Positions 22,063-33,900 of a DNA stretch of 64,000 nucleotides are shown piece by piece. The stretch spans positions 33,033,691 through 33,097,690 of the forward strand of contig CM072513.1 in the NCBI GenBank assembly GCA_036898135.1, given 5' to 3'. The notes under the pieces are model-generated. The model was given only the letters and a program-made list of their open reading frames with translations, did not search any database and was not told the DNA's origin. Every line of letters starts with the position of its first letter. Within the stretch, counting starts at the first letter, position 1. This DNA is from Oncomelania hupensis (lineage: Eukaryota; Mollusca; Gastropoda; Littorinimorpha; Pomatiopsidae). Both the position numbers and the translations under genes were made by a program.

Positions 22063-22220
22063 AGTGGAAAACTTCATACGTCGACTTTGTGACTTGTATG
22101 CTGTTTGGACGGGCTGCGTGGATAAACGAATCTGAGTTACACAACTATCAGGAATTCAAGCATCGGGGCTGAATCAGATACTGATAGAAAAACACCAACA
22201 TCGAACTGAGTGTAACATTT

Positions 22221-22238
22221 TGGGGGCCAAGCCGGGAT
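22221..22238 (+). promoter_or_regulatory. Primer-binding site of element 3
   Basis: Three bases after the LTR the sequence is TGGGGGCCAAGCCGGGAT, opening with the TGG that pairs with a tRNA CCA end. I could not assign the tRNA with confidence; it differs from the Arg-like sites of elements 1 and 2. Confidence 0.5.
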
Positions 22239-22720
22239 TCACGCCATAGCCAAGGGTTCAACTGCTACAACAAGCGAGTCAACGTTACGAGAGGCAGTCA
22301 TCGAGGGTAGCCGCCAACGAGTTGCGTCGAGAGGGGCCAACATACTGGGACTACATCACCGATAGGTTCGGGTTGACTGCAAGGGCGTGTAGTCGCTGAA
22401 GAGTTGCTTCGTGAGCGAACAACAGATCGGGACTACGTGGCTGCCGCAAGACTACGTTGAGGGACAGTCTCGGAGCTACATCGCCAGTATTAGAGAGAGC
22501 GACGAGCGGACGTCGCGTCTACTTCAGCACAGGAGCGTGTACATCAACACCAGCGTGGTGCAGCGTCGCATACGACGAGGACAGCGGGGCCTGCGTCAGC
22601 GAAGGCAACACTAGTGACAAGCATCAGCGCTACTGCAGAAAGCGTGCTGTTCTAGAACAGTCTAGAAAGGTACAGCACAGTCAAGAACTTTCCAGAAAAG
22701 AACTTTCCAGAAGCATCAAG

Positions 22721-24958
22721 ATGGCTGACTTCTGGCAGAAAGGGATTCAACTGAATCTAAAAGGCAAACAGCTGACGGAGTACGTCAAATCCCAGGAGAG
22801 AATACAAGAACGAGAATTAGAAGAGCAGCGTCGCCGTGAAGAAAGAGAATTAGAACAGAAGCGTCTAGAAATTGAACAGCGGCGTCAAGAGAGAGAAGAG
22901 CAACGTCGCCGGGAAGAAAGAGAAGAGCAGCGGCAAGAAAGAGAAGCTGAGCGTCAGCACCAACTAGAGTTGGCGCGCATCCAGCAACAGCAGCATGCGC
23001 CACAAGTTATCAGTGACTTCAAGGCTCCAAAATTGCCAGTGTTCGTCGACGAAAAGGACCAGATCGACAGCTATCTGGCGAGGTTCGAAAGGTTCGCCGA
23101 AAGCGCTAAATGGCAACGTCAAGACTGGGCGATCATACTCAGCGCACTACTGACGGGGAAGGCGCTCGATATCTACAGTAGACTGTCGAATAATGACGCC
23201 AAAGACTACGACGTTTTGAAAGCGGCCCTATTGCAGTGCTACAACTTTACAGAAAAGGGCTACCGTAAACGCTTTCGCGAATGCCGGCCTCTGTCAAACG
23301 AGACGCCAAAGCAGTTTGTGGAGCGACTGTCGTCATATCTACACAAGTGGGTGGAATTATCAGGCAAAGGGAAGACTTACGAGAGTCTCCATGATCTGAT
23401 TGTAAGGGAGCAATTACTCAACGCCTGCCCTAAGGACCTCGCGATCCACTTGGAAATACAAAAGTTGGAGACGCTAAAAGACGTTGCTGAAGCTGCTGAA
23501 AGATATCTCATCGCTCATGAGAAGACGTTGGGGCCACCCAAGGCGACGAAACATTTTCAGAAAACTGCAAGCCATGGGAACCAGATCCAGGGGAGCCAGA
23601 CGAGCCAGAGACAGACGGACTCCACGCCTCCTCCCAGGGAAGGGCATTCAAGAGGCTGTTTTACCTGCAACGCTACAGACCACAGAGCTGCCAGTTGCCC
23701 TCAAAGTAGAAATAGCGGACAGCAGAGCAATACGGACAACGCAGCGGCGGGCAACCGACAGAGACGTTTCTCCAATCAACGGCAAACCAGTAGATCTGAC
23801 CATCAAGTGTGTGGCGGGAGCGTCATTCTTCCGAGTGAGACCAAGCGCACAGCTACTCCTGCGGACGTGCAAGAGTGCATGACCGATGGCCAACTTCTCC
23901 TTGCCAACGGAAAATCCATCCCCGTCGTCGCCAGCGCAGCTGTGACCGTCCAGAACATGCCTATTTCAAAGGGACGCGTCGGAAATCACGAAGTGACTGT
24001 CCTAAGAGACTCTGGCTGCAGTGGGGTCATCGTCAGAGAAGACCTAATCGCTAAAGAACAGTTCACTGGCGATTCAAAATGGACACTCATGGCCGACAGC
24101 AAATGTGTGAAAGCGCCAGTTGCAAAAATTCATGTCAACACCCCTTTCTACGTAGGCGAAGTCGAAGCGGTTTGCCTGAAGAAGCCGCTGTATGATTTAA
24201 TGATCGGGAATATCGACGGCGCGAGACGACCCGACGACCCCGATTCAGAGTGGAGTCATGCCTCAACTAAACACGTCGAAGTTGTGGAGGAGGATCCATT
24301 GCCATTTCCCGATGGAGACCTTACAGAGCTGCTACGGGACAATGTGGTTACTCCGGCTCAGCCCTGCCGACCAGAGATCGTCGGTGCTGTTACTACCAGG
24401 GCCCAGGCCAAGAGAGACAAGACGTCTACGCCACTGAAGGTCGCCGACAACTCCAAAGCTGCCATCGTGGACAGAGATAAGCTGATCCAGCTCCAGGAAG
24501 CTGATAGTACTTTAAACAAGTACAGGAACCGCCAAGACCACGTGACCAAAGGCAGTGGTACGGTCTACTTTGAGGTGAAGGCCAAGATCCTGTATCGAAT
24601 CTTCCAGCACCCGAGGGTCAACGGAGGGAAACCACTACGTCAAGTATTGGTACCGTTACCCCTAAGGCGCCAGGTGATGGAAGTAGCGCATGACTCAATC
24701 ATGGGAGGTCACCTGGGTATCAAGAAGACGTCGGATAGAATCCAGGCGGTGTTCTACTGGCCAGGACTTCATGCGGACGTCAGCCGGTTCTGCCGATCAT
24801 GTGACATTTGCCAGAAGACCATACCTCGAGGAAGGGTCCCGAAAGTGCCTATGCAGAGGATGCCTCTGATCGACCGACCTTTCAAGAGGGTGGCCTTAGA
24901 CTTAATCGGCGAAATAAGACCTCCAAGTGAAGAAGGTCATCGATGGGTACTGACTTAA
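22721..24958 (+). CDS. Gag - protease - integrase N-terminal half (element 3)
   Basis: The ATG at 22721 gives MADFWQKGIQLNLKGKQL, aligned with the Gag starts of elements 1 and 2, although the frame is open 264 bases upstream. Residues 25-90 are a Glu/Arg/Gln coiled-coil. The capsid-like part includes DSYLARFERFAE and GYRKRFRECRPLSNETPKQF. One zinc knuckle, CFTCNATDHRAASC, begins at residue 313. Protease has RDSGCSGVIV (Asp430). A TRAQAK linker leads directly into the integrase HHCC domain (HDSIMGGHLGIKK, FCRSCDICQK) and the first catalytic Asp (codon 727). A TAA at codon 746 ends it 19 codons later; downstream sequence continues in the same frame. Confidence 0.9.
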   Translation: MADFWQKGIQLNLKGKQLTEYVKSQERIQERELEEQRRREERELEQKRLEIEQRRQEREEQRRREEREEQRQEREAERQHQLELARIQQQQHAPQVISDFKAPKLPVFVDEKDQIDSYLARFERFAESAKWQRQDWAIILSALLTGKALDIYSRLSNNDAKDYDVLKAALLQCYNFTEKGYRKRFRECRPLSNETPKQFVERLSSYLHKWVELSGKGKTYESLHDLIVREQLLNACPKDLAIHLEIQKLETLKDVAEAAERYLIAHEKTLGPPKATKHFQKTASHGNQIQGSQTSQRQTDSTPPPREGHSRGCFTCNATDHRAASCPQSRNSGQQSNTDNAAAGNRQRRFSNQRQTSRSDHQVCGGSVILPSETKRTATPADVQECMTDGQLLLANGKSIPVVASAAVTVQNMPISKGRVGNHEVTVLRDSGCSGVIVREDLIAKEQFTGDSKWTLMADSKCVKAPVAKIHVNTPFYVGEVEAVCLKKPLYDLMIGNIDGARRPDDPDSEWSHASTKHVEVVEEDPLPFPDGDLTELLRDNVVTPAQPCRPEIVGAVTTRAQAKRDKTSTPLKVADNSKAAIVDRDKLIQLQEADSTLNKYRNRQDHVTKGSGTVYFEVKAKILYRIFQHPRVNGGKPLRQVLVPLPLRRQVMEVAHDSIMGGHLGIKKTSDRIQAVFYWPGLHADVSRFCRSCDICQKTIPRGRVPKVPMQRMPLIDRPFKRVALDLIGEIRPPSEEGHRWVLT

Positions 24959-26206
24959 GTGGACTATGCGACTCGGTACCCAGAAGCAGTGCCGCTGAAG
25001 AAGATTGACACTGAAACTGTAGCAGAGGCACTGGTGGACATGTTCAGTAGACTTGGAGTGCCTGAAGAATTTCTGACAGACCTCGGGACACAGTTCGTCT
25101 CTGACTGTATGAAGGAGGTCAACAGACTGCTGAGCATCCGGCATTTGACTACGACACCCTACCATCCGATGTGCAACGGGCTTGTCGAAAAGTTCAATGC
25201 TACGTTGAAGTCCACCCTGAAGAAACTGTGCAGCGAGCAGCCCAGACAATGGCATCGTTACATCAACGCCTTACTGTTCGCCTACAGAGAAGTGCCGCAG
25301 GAGTCCACCGGCTTTTCTCCGTTCGAGCTGCTGTACGGAAGAACCATCCGAGGGCCGATGCACATCCTAAAAGAACTGTGGACGAAAGAAGTAGACACCC
25401 CAGAGGTGAAGAACAGCTACCAGTACGTGTTTGAGCTACGGGAGAAGCTGGAGCAGACTCTCGAGATAGCCAGAGAAAACCTGAAGAAGTCCCAGGACTG
25501 TCGAAAGCACTACTACGATCGTAGGGCTGTGAACAGGAAGTTCAAACCTGGCAACAAAGTGCTGGTGCTGCTACCTACCGATCATAATAAGTTGCTGATG
25601 CAGTGGAAAGGCCCGCACGAAGTGGAGACCGTGGTGGGGATCAACGACTACAAGGTGAAGGTCGGTCAACATTCCAAGATATACCACGCCAACTTCCTTA
25701 AGCTGTACGTGGAAAGGCCATCAGAGACTGTGCATGTGGCAACAGCAGCTGAGACCGACAACAGCTTTGACAGCGAAGAAATGTTGGAACTGGGAGACTT
25801 CCACAGCAAAGAAGGCATCGATGATGTTAAGCTAGGACCAAGCTTGACGGAAGGTCAAAAGATGGAGCTCAAGGACCTTATGGGCGAATTTCCCCATAGC
25901 TTCAGTGATGTCCCAGGCTCTACGACTTTGGTCGAACATGAAGTCCACACCCAGACCTGGAAGGAGCATCTGCAGACCTTGAGGGAGCTGTTCCACCGTC
26001 CCGCAGAAGCCAACCTAACCGTGAGACCCAGCGAATGCATTCTGGGAGCTGACAACGTCGACTGCGTCGGACATCCGACGGAAGAAGGAGACAACGGAAG
26101 ATGCACTGACTCCAGGAAAGCCCACGTGATCATCGTCTTTGACCCTGGGCCGATGACAACCGCAACTGACGAGGGCGTCGTTTCCTTGCGAACGAAAGAA
26201 CATTGA
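24959..26206 (+). pseudogene. Integrase core and RT remnant (element 3)
   Basis: This is in frame with the preceding gene and separated only by the TAA. It supplies the rest of the integrase core with TDLGTQF (second Asp) and NGLVE (Glu, D35E spacing), then a GPHEVETVV GPY/F-like module. An RT N-terminal piece, LKDLMGEFPHSFSDVPGST, follows. It jumps within a few codons to a post-catalytic piece, TWKEHLQTLRELF and LTVRPSECILGADNVDCVGH, so the fingers/palm with YXDD are deleted. The sequence then degenerates and stops; no RNase H follows before the 3' LTR. No ATG opens it, so it could only be made by readthrough. Confidence 0.85.
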
Positions 26207-26370
26207 CTGTGTGGACGAACTAAGAATATTGGTAATGACAGACTTGAAAATGAAAAACGTTGACTGGGTAAATGATCTGTGAACATTGACAGTATCCAGA
26301 AAGACTTGAAGATGAAAACCATTGACTCTGTGTGAATGAGCTGAGAACATTGACAGTGTTCAGACAGTCT
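26200..26370 (+). repeat. Tandem 60-bp units before the 3' LTR of element 3
   Basis: About two and a half units each contain ATTGACT, GAACATTGACAG, CAGAAAGACTTGAA and ATGAAAA(C)C. They begin where RT-derived coding sequence ends and occupy the space where RNase H would lie. Confidence 0.7.
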
Positions 26371-26448
26371 GAAATAAGTTTTAATTTCTGATTTTGTTTG
26401 TGCATTACGTTTCAACGTTGTTGAAAGAAATTAGGTAAATTTCTTCTT

Positions 26449-26458
26449 GAGTAGGGGG
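26449..26458 (+). promoter_or_regulatory. Polypurine tract of element 3
   Basis: GAGTAGGGGG lies three bases before the 3' LTR, the usual place for the plus-strand primer. Confidence 0.55.
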
Positions 26459-26461
26459 TTA

Positions 26462-27132
26462 TGTTACGTTGAAACGCGAATGGTGCGTATGAAATGCGCA
26501 CGATGTTATGTGTGAAGCTCGTGCAATGGTAGGCTTGTGTGAGACGCGCGCGATAGATCTGTTCGTTTTATTTTGCAACGCATGCAGTAATAGAGTGTAT
26601 TTATCTTTGATTTGATTTTGCGTTGTTATTAGTAGAGGCTTTGTGTAACGTTAGTGTTTTTAGTTGGTCGATATTGTTTGAGAATTTTCGGGAATTAGTT
26701 GTTTACTATCGATCGAAGCGTGTGGATTGTTCTGTTGGTTACCATGGAAGCTTCCATTCCAAATGGGGTTGTATGACGTGAGTCACGTGATGATGAAATT
26801 AATTTTGATTGGTTGTGGTGTTTTATGTAGGATTATTCTCGTTTGTTCCCGTGTATGTAGAGACTATATAAGCGCCGCACTGTTAAAAAAGTTGGATAGT
26901 TGTTGATAGTGAGTTGGAAAGTGAAATTTGAGAGTGAAAAGGCGATTGTATGCAGTTGTTGATGTGTGCTGAATAAAAGTGGAAAACTTCATACGTCGAC
27001 TTTGTGACTTGTATGCTGTTTGGACGGGCTGCGTGGATAAACGAATCTGAGTTACACAACTATCAGGAATTCAAGCATCGGGGCTGAATCAGATACTGAT
27101 AGAAAAACACCAACATCGAACTGAGTGTAACA
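26462..27132 (+). repeat. 3' LTR of element 3
   Basis: Twin of 21547-22217; one base difference was noticed. Confidence 0.95.
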
Positions 27133-27137
27133 GTTAC

Positions 27138-27581
27138 CTTTGACAAATTATAACAATGGAATGTTTGGCGAACATGAACAAGCATAAATTAAGAAGAAGA
27201 AAAAATAAGTATATTAATTAATCTTCTGAACAATTAAAAAAAAGTAATACTATAGTGTAAGAGGCAAGAAATACAATAAAATCAAAGTGAAAAAAAGTAA
27301 TAAGGAAATAAATTAACGAACTATCCTATCCTATTCCTGAAAAACAGATACATGCACCCAAGAGTAAACTTTACACAATATAATAGCTATCGATTAAAAA
27401 GGTAAATAAATGCCTGAAGCAATCTAAAACAAGGAGAAACCAAGTCAGTTTAAAGGATGGGAAATAAAATGGAAAAAAAAGTGTCACAGCACACACACAC
27501 ACACACACACGCACCCACACACAAACACACACCTATACCCTCCCCCCCCCCACACACACAATTGGAAATAGTTCGAGACTG
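27138..27581. other. AT-rich sequence ending in a CA/C tract
   Basis: No coding region. An imperfect (CA)n and C run lie at 27490-27560. Confidence 0.4.
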
Positions 27582-27593
27582 CGCGTTTGCACT

Positions 27594-27998
27594 TATCCTA
27601 TCCTATCCTATCCTGTCCCGTAACCCGGAGGTCGTAGGGGCACCACAGATGATCGTTTAACCAGCATACTCCATCTTTCTGTGTCCTCAGCAGCCCTGAT
27701 GGCTTCGCTCAGTGTCAAACCAGACCATTCCCGAATGTTGTCCTCCCACCTCTATTTCGGTCTCCCTCTTCTTCTACCTCCTTGCACTGAGCCTTGCAGA
27801 ATGGTCTTTGCAAGGCCTGATGATCTGGTGACGTGGCCATACCATCGGAGTTTCCGTTTCTTCACCACTATGAGCAGATCATCGTGTTGGCCAATGGCTT
27901 GTGTGATGGTCTGTCGGACTGCGTCGTTGGTGATGTGTTGGGTATAAGAAATGCCCAGAAGTCTTCCGTAGCACCTTATCTTCATGCTTTGTATTCTT
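27594..27998 (-). pseudogene. RTE-type LINE, short 5'-truncated copy
   Basis: The minus strand encodes the RTE C-terminal tail: RRIQSMKIRCYGRLLGISY, VKKRKLRWYGHVTRSSGLAK and GGRRRGRPK. It ends in GTTACGGGACAGGATAGGATA. It is bracketed by CGCGTTTGCACT at 27582-27593 and 27999-28010, a perfect 12-bp duplication. The right-hand repeat may share a base or two with the element end. This is a textbook target-primed insertion with 3' end intact and 5' end lost. Confidence 0.9.
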
Positions 27999-28010
27999 CG
28001 CGTTTGCACT

Positions 28011-28910
28011 CAAACAGATAATGAAATAGGGAGGAACTCATCTATTCAGTTTTAAAAAGATACTTATGAGGTCAATTTCACTCTGATAGCTATTAAAAAA
28101 AAACACTTGTCGTGCCAAGGGTGTACCTTCTAGGGAGAGGGAAACAAACCAAGATTGGTTTAACAGGTATTAGGGTGACCAATCAGATGTGATCTTGCAT
28201 AATTGGGCTATTTTCTAAACAAAGCGGTTTCTAGATGTGAGGAATGTGTGAACTTTTGAAAAGATTTTGCTGATTTTTTGTGGGGAGAGATGTTCACTGC
28301 CAAGCAATGAGGTGTTGATGTTTGTAAAAGTAGGGTCTAATTGTTTGCGTACGTACAATGCCGAATATAGGACAAAAAAGACTTTAGACTATTGCGGATG
28401 CAACTGCAATACAAGTTTATTTATCTTAAACTGAGAAATTACTCGCGAAAGGCCTACAGGATCTTTAAGGACTTGTGGTCATTTTTCAATTTAATTCGAG
28501 TCAACGCGTATGCTGTGGATCATCGGTGTCGCTGTGAAGTTGCTTGCAGCGTTCAAATGATTGGTATTGGTTGATGTTACAATCCTATTGGGGAGCTACC
28601 TTCCCTGCAATCACACACACATACATACACACACACACACGCGCGCGCGCACATGTATACACACGTATGCACATACACACGCACGCACACACACACACAC
28701 ACACAAATATTAATGCTGACAATCATAATCAATACAAAATCGCGACTTGACAATCCACGGTTACCTGCACTCCATATTTCAGCAGGCTATGTAGAGTTTT
28801 CATTTGTAGAATTTCAAGTTTCAAATAATAGCAATACATAGGGCGCGCAGGCCACTTTGTTTTTGCTAATACCAACACCTGAGGAAAACTCATTGTCACT
28901 GGCTATGCGT
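28011..28910. other. Unassigned sequence with (CA)n/(CG)n tract
   Basis: No coding domain recognised. A CA tract with embedded CGCGCG lies at 28610-28705. Confidence 0.4.
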
Positions 28911-28987
28911 TCAACCTCCCAATGTGTCAACCTCTCAATGTGTCAACCTCCCAATGTGTCAACCTCCCAATGTGTCAACCTCTCAAT
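28911..28987. repeat. 15-bp minisatellite, about five units
   Basis: The unit TCAACCTCYCAATGTG repeats five times with a single C/T alternation. The units are directly abutting, which rules out a spacer-repeat array. Confidence 0.85.
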
Positions 28988-29520
28988 CCCACATCCTTTC
29001 CCCACACGCAACTATCTCGCAGATTGACCAAACGAAGGCGGTACGCACTTATAGTCATTCCATCGCACCACTGCGTTAACCAGCCACAAATCCCCGCAGT
29101 ATTCATTGTCGTTTTTATAGTTTGGTTCTCTAGGATGCCAGGGAGTGTAAGATGGTTGCTGCTCCGAGGTGGACCAAACAATCAACGCCTTCTACTAGAA
29201 AGTCCTCCAAACCTATCCTAGCGTGAACAAAAAGGACAAACAAGATGGCAAAAATTCAGATGTGATTCATTTATCATACCAAGAATAAAGATGACACTGT
29301 CTTTAAAAAAAAAAAGAATAGAGAAGTCACTAATGTCTTGAGTTGTCTTGTGATGTGTTATGGTGTGTTGTTCTTGTTTCCTGAGAGTACGCGCGCGCGT
29401 GTGTGTATGTCTGTGTGAGTGTGTGTGTTGTAGGTTTGTGTGTGTCCGCGTGTTTGTCCGAGTGTGCAATGCGCGCGCGTGTGTATGTCTGTTATGTATG
29501 TGTGGAATGAAATAATGAAC
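28988..29520. other. Unassigned sequence with (GT)n near 29390-29500
   Basis: No coding region. GT/GC-alternating tracts are present. Confidence 0.4.
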
Positions 29521-29522
29521 AA

Positions 29523-29625
29523 GTGCGGTACCACAGCGGGTGCGAAGATCTCTTCTATGCACTTAAGAGGTCTGGGGTCATTTATGGGGAAACGTTCGAG
29601 GTTCGAATCTCGTATACACACTATT
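29523..29625 (+). other. Possible tRNA-derived (SINE-like) fragment
   Basis: GAGGTTCGAATCTCG near 29598-29612 fits the RNA polymerase III B-box (GGTTCGANNCC), and the segment upstream is of the length expected to an A-box. No clear A-box or cloverleaf could be drawn, so this is tentative. Confidence 0.2.
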
Positions 29626-29639
29626 TGTTTATTACGGTT

Positions 29640-29885
29640 TTGCACCCACATTTGAAACAAGTCCCTCCGATAATTTGGGAGAAAATGTAATTAGAAGAAA
29701 AAAAAAGTTCTGACAACGATGACATCACCGGAAATGCATACATTTGTATCATCTGATATCGGCATCTTTATGTTCTAACAACATGCCAAATTTCAAAGAA
29801 ATCCGCCCATTACTTTTAGAGAACAAAGCGCATGGAGGAACGGACGGAGCCAAAAACAATGGTTTCACCATTTCACTCAGAGTAC
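29640..29885 (+). repeat. Interspersed repeat Q, copy 1
   Basis: Words such as TTTGGGAGAAAATGTAATTAGAAG, GATGACATCACC and CAAATTTCAAAGAAATCCGCCCATTA recur in the same order at 43045-43290 and 44440-44925. Non-coding, class unknown. Confidence 0.6.
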
Positions 29886-30159
29886 TAAAAACAAAGTCGA
29901 GTATTGGCCTATAGGCTTACCCAGAACCCAGAAGCTGTTTGTTCCAGGGAATGGTCCTCGGTCGGGTCTTCGATCTCAGCTAGCTTTTCTCCCAGTACAT
30001 CACAATGAACCTGCGGGTAGTTTGTTAATAGTATTGTTTTATAGAGATACATTTTTTAAATACGCCATCTTTAAAACAAAATCGAATTCGCGTAACACCC
30101 AACCCTCATATAAAATCACATCTTAGTCTCCGAATTTAATCTAATGGTAAAGAGATATT
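29886..30159. other. Unassigned sequence
   Basis: Nothing recognised. Confidence 0.4.
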
Positions 30160-30471
30160 GACTTTTCACCAACACAGCCAAACACTGACAGGAAAAAGCT
30201 CTCTATTGACAAAATGTCAACGATGCATGAGTTTCCTAGGACTAACCTGGATCCGGGATTACCCTAGTGTAATCCTGGATTTGACTGAATGCTACTATTG
30301 CCTGAGTGACGTGTTATACAAATTAGTCTCCTCTCTGAAAATCCTTACCGGGAAGAGAGGGGACTATAAACTGATTAAATAAATAAAATAAATAAAATAC
30401 AAATTATGCAATTTACAAATGTTCCATGTACAATGCTGTTCTCACACTAGCATCGTACCAATTCAGATTGC
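30160..30471 (+). repeat. Interspersed repeat R, disrupted copy, part 1
   Basis: It matches the first part of the intact copy at 904-1262 and stops at CAGATTGC. The match resumes at 35086 (GATTGCTTTGCACC) and again at 42387, so one ancestral repeat has been split by two insertions. Confidence 0.7.
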
Positions 30472-30968
30472 TGCCGTGATTTGACAAAACCGTTTGCGCC
30501 ATCAACCTTGCAAGAGAATGACGCATCTTACCTGTAAAAATCAAATCCGAACTATGCTTAGATTTGGAGATATCATAGAGTAAGTCCTTGTTAAAAAAAT
30601 TTTAAGTGGGGGAATAAACTGATAAAACCAAGCAAGTCCCCTGCGATTTTGTTTCGGCGATCCTCTGGCTGATGCTCGAGTTGGCATGATGACGTCATTT
30701 TCTACAATAACCTGACAAAGAAAAGTAAGTCCTCCAGACCAATGAGAAAGCGCCTTAAGATGAAGTGGACCAGTGAGAATCCATGTTATTGCTGCTGTGC
30801 AATATTATTTTCCTGTGAAAATGATGACGAAATTTCGGTCAGCAAAGGACTTGTTCGGCTTTTTGAAAAAGAGTTTTCTTCATGTACTTTCCTGGCCACC
30901 ATGAAGGATTCTGTCGATCTTCCGCCTACGCGGCAACTTCCACGAGGTGTGGAAATAAACAAGCAAAC

Positions 30969-33900
30969 TATCCTATCCTATCCTATCCTATCCTATCCTA
31001 TCCTATCCTATCCTATCCTATCCTGTCCCGTAACCCTGAGGTCGTAGGGGCACCACAGATGATCGTTTAACCAGCATACTCCATCTCTCTCTGTCCTCAG
31101 CAGCCATGATGGCTTCGCTCAGTGTCAAACCAGTCCATTCTCGAATGTTGTCCTCCCACCTCTTTTTCGGTCTCCCTCTTCTTCTACCTCCTTGCACTGT
31201 GCCTTGCAGAATAGTCTTTGCAAGACGTGATGATCTGGTGACGTGGCCATACCATCGGAGTTTCCGTTTCTTCACCACTGTGAGCAGGTCATCGTGTTGT
31301 CAAATGGCTTGTGTGATGGTCTGTCGGACTTCGTCGTTGGTGATGTGTTGGGTATAGGAAATGCCCAGAAGTCTTCTGTAGCACCTCATCTCCATGCTTT
31401 GTATTCTTCGTTGTAGATCTGCTGTGAGGGTCCATGCTTCGCAAGCATATAGGAAGATGGAGATGATAAGGGAGCGCAGCAGTCTTACTTTGGAATGTAG
31501 AATGATGGTCCTGTCTTTCCAAATGGCTTCAACCTTGTCAGGGCAGCAGTTGTTTGTGCGATCCTGGAGAGGACTTCCTGTCTGGACCCATTGTCTGATA
31601 CAATGGCTCCTAAATATGTGAAGCTATGCACTGTGTTGAGTTGAGGGATTGGCCTTGGACTTTGATGTCCGTGTTGATGCCATTGGTGTTGTTGGTCATC
31701 ATTTCGGTCTTCTCTGCACTTATTTCAATTCCACAAGCTTTGGAGGTGGTGTCAAGCCTCTGTACCAGCTGTTCAAGTTCTTGTTCCTCTCCAGCCAATC
31801 CATCAATGTCATCCGCAAAACGAAGATTGGAGATTGCTCTACCCCCTATGCTGACTGTGCCTTCGTGATCTGCAAGAGCATCTGACATGATGCGCGCTAG
31901 GAAGATGTTGAAGGGTGTTGGAGAGAGTAGGCATCCTTGACGCACACCGATTGTTGTTCTGAACCAGTTCCCGATAGCGCTGTTGTGGAGGACTGCACTG
32001 GTAGCCTTGTCATATAGGTTTTTGATGACTTCAATAATTTTAGGACTGATGTTGTACGCTTTCATTGTTGCCCATAGAGCTGCATGCCAGACTCGGTCAA
32101 ACGTTTTCTTGAAGTCTATGAACACATGATATAGATGTTGTTGGTGCTGTAGGTATTTCTCACAGATTGTTCTGAGGTTGAAAATCTGTTCAGTGGTACT
32201 TCGCCCTGCCCTGAATCCTGCTTGTTCTTCAGCTATGATTTGTTCAGCTTGGGGTTTCAACCTGTTGAGTAATATTTTTAGGAGGACCTTGCTGGGATGG
32301 ATGATGAGGCTGACGGTGCGGTAATTTTCACACTCCTGAAGGTTACCTTTTTTGGGAAGAGTGATGACAAGCGACTGGGCCCAAGGTATAGGCCACTCTC
32401 CACTCTGCCAGATCTTGTTACAGATAATGGTGAGGGCATCATTCATCGCTTCTCCTCCTGCTTGTAGCAGTTCCGCGGGTATGTTGTCCACTCCCGCTGA
32501 CTTCCCTTTCTTTAGCGATTGCACTGCTGCCTCAACTTCTTCCCGGAGAATTGGGAGGATTTCTTCTTCTCTGTTCTCGGGACATGCTAGAACTGATGGG
32601 TCTCCATTTGGTGTATGGTTGTAAAGGTCAGAGCAGTACTCTGTCCATCTGTCCAAGACTTCTTGTTCTTCTGTAAGGCATATGCCAGACTTGCTTTGGA
32701 TCGTGGAGACTTTGGGCTGTTTGAAACTTGTCAGCCGCTTTACAGTATGGTAGGCCTTCTTGCTGTTGTTCTTGTTCAGACTGTTCTCCATTTCCTGGCA
32801 TTGATCTTCTATCCAGTTCTCCTTTGCTGTGCGCATGCCTTTTCGGATGTCATTGTTGATTGTTCGGTAGACATCAGCTTCCTGTGAGGTGTTCTTTTTC
32901 TTTCTTTTTTTTTTAATCTCTCTTCGTTTGTCACACAGATCCAAAAGTTCAGATGTGATCCACGGCTTCTTCTTTGGTCGGTGCTTGCCAAGGATCTCAG
33001 TGGCGGCATCTGTACCAGCTGAGTTGAAGGTGGTGGTCATGGTGTTGACATCTACTTCACCAGCCCCCAAAATGAGCAGTGGTGCAAATTTCCCTGAAAT
33101 AGTTCTGCCACCTCCGGGTCTTGCAGTTTGTCCAGGTCGAACTTCAGTCTAGTGCAGTATTTACTCTCTTCAAGTGGAGCCGGAAAGACATCATCAAGAG
33201 ATTGTGGTCACTTCCGATGTCTGCTCCTGGAAAAGTGCGTGTCCTTCCAATGTTGATGCTTGATCTGAAGCGTTTCTTGACCATGATGTAGTCTATTTGG
33301 TTGTGATGCTCCCCCCTGGGACTGTGCCATGTCCATCGTCTGGAGTTTTTGTGGAGACCAAGCGTGTTTGCCAGTACCAGATTGTTGTATCTGGCAAACT
33401 CCAAGAATCTCAGACCCCTGTCATTTGTCTCGTTGTTGCAGTGGTGTCCACATGTGTCTCCCCAGTTGTGGTGCGCATCTTGGCCAACCTTGGCATTCCA
33501 GTCGCCTTGCACTATGACTATGTCCTTCTTCGGCACTTGGTCAAGGACCGCCTGTAGATTTTCATAAAAATCCTCCACTTCGCTGTCGTCATAGTCTGAT
33601 GTTGGGGCATAGGTCTGGATGATGGTGATGTTGAAAGGGGCTGCTCTCAGGCGGATGGTAATGAGTCTACTGGGCGGCAACCCATGACAGTGGCTAGAAT
33701 GTTCTTGTGGACCAAGAATCCAACGCCGTGTTCGTGCCTGTCATCTCTACCGCTGAAATAGAGCTTGTGGCCTTTGTCTGTCGTTGTTTCACCTAGGCCT
33801 TTCCAGCGCAGTTCGCTAATGCCTAGAACGTTCCATCGATAGCGGTCCAACTCGTGGGCCAGTTCTTCTAATTTTCCTTCCGCAGTTAGGGTCCTGACAT

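Larger units (their letters stand above)
21547..22217 (+). repeat. 5' LTR of element 3
   Basis: Begins TGTTACGTTG and ends GAGTGTAACA, with inverted TGTTAC/GTAACA termini. It carries a TATA-like box, a polyadenylation hexamer and three GCGCACG/GCGCGCG-type words near the start. Confidence 0.95.
21547..27132 (+). mobile_element. LTR retrotransposon 3 (integrase-before-RT order; RT gutted)
   Basis: Identical-length 671-bp LTRs, with a single difference seen (GAAGCGCG versus GAAGCTCG), enclose one reading frame. The pentamer GTTAC at 21542-21546 and 27133-27137 is a perfect target duplication. The order is Gag, protease, integrase and a fragment of RT. The RT palm with its YXDD motif and all of RNase H are missing, and a single TAA interrupts the integrase. 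With LTRs this similar the copy is very young, so it was either copied in trans or damaged almost at once. Confidence 0.95.

Noticed and set aside
28911..28987. CRISPR-like array
   Set aside because: The 15-bp units directly abut with no spacers, and the genome is eukaryotic; it is a minisatellite.
30969..31026. (TATCC)n array as a telomere-like or satellite repeat
   Set aside because: The same repeat ends most RTE copies exactly after the conserved GTTACGGGACA terminus, so it is the LINE tail.
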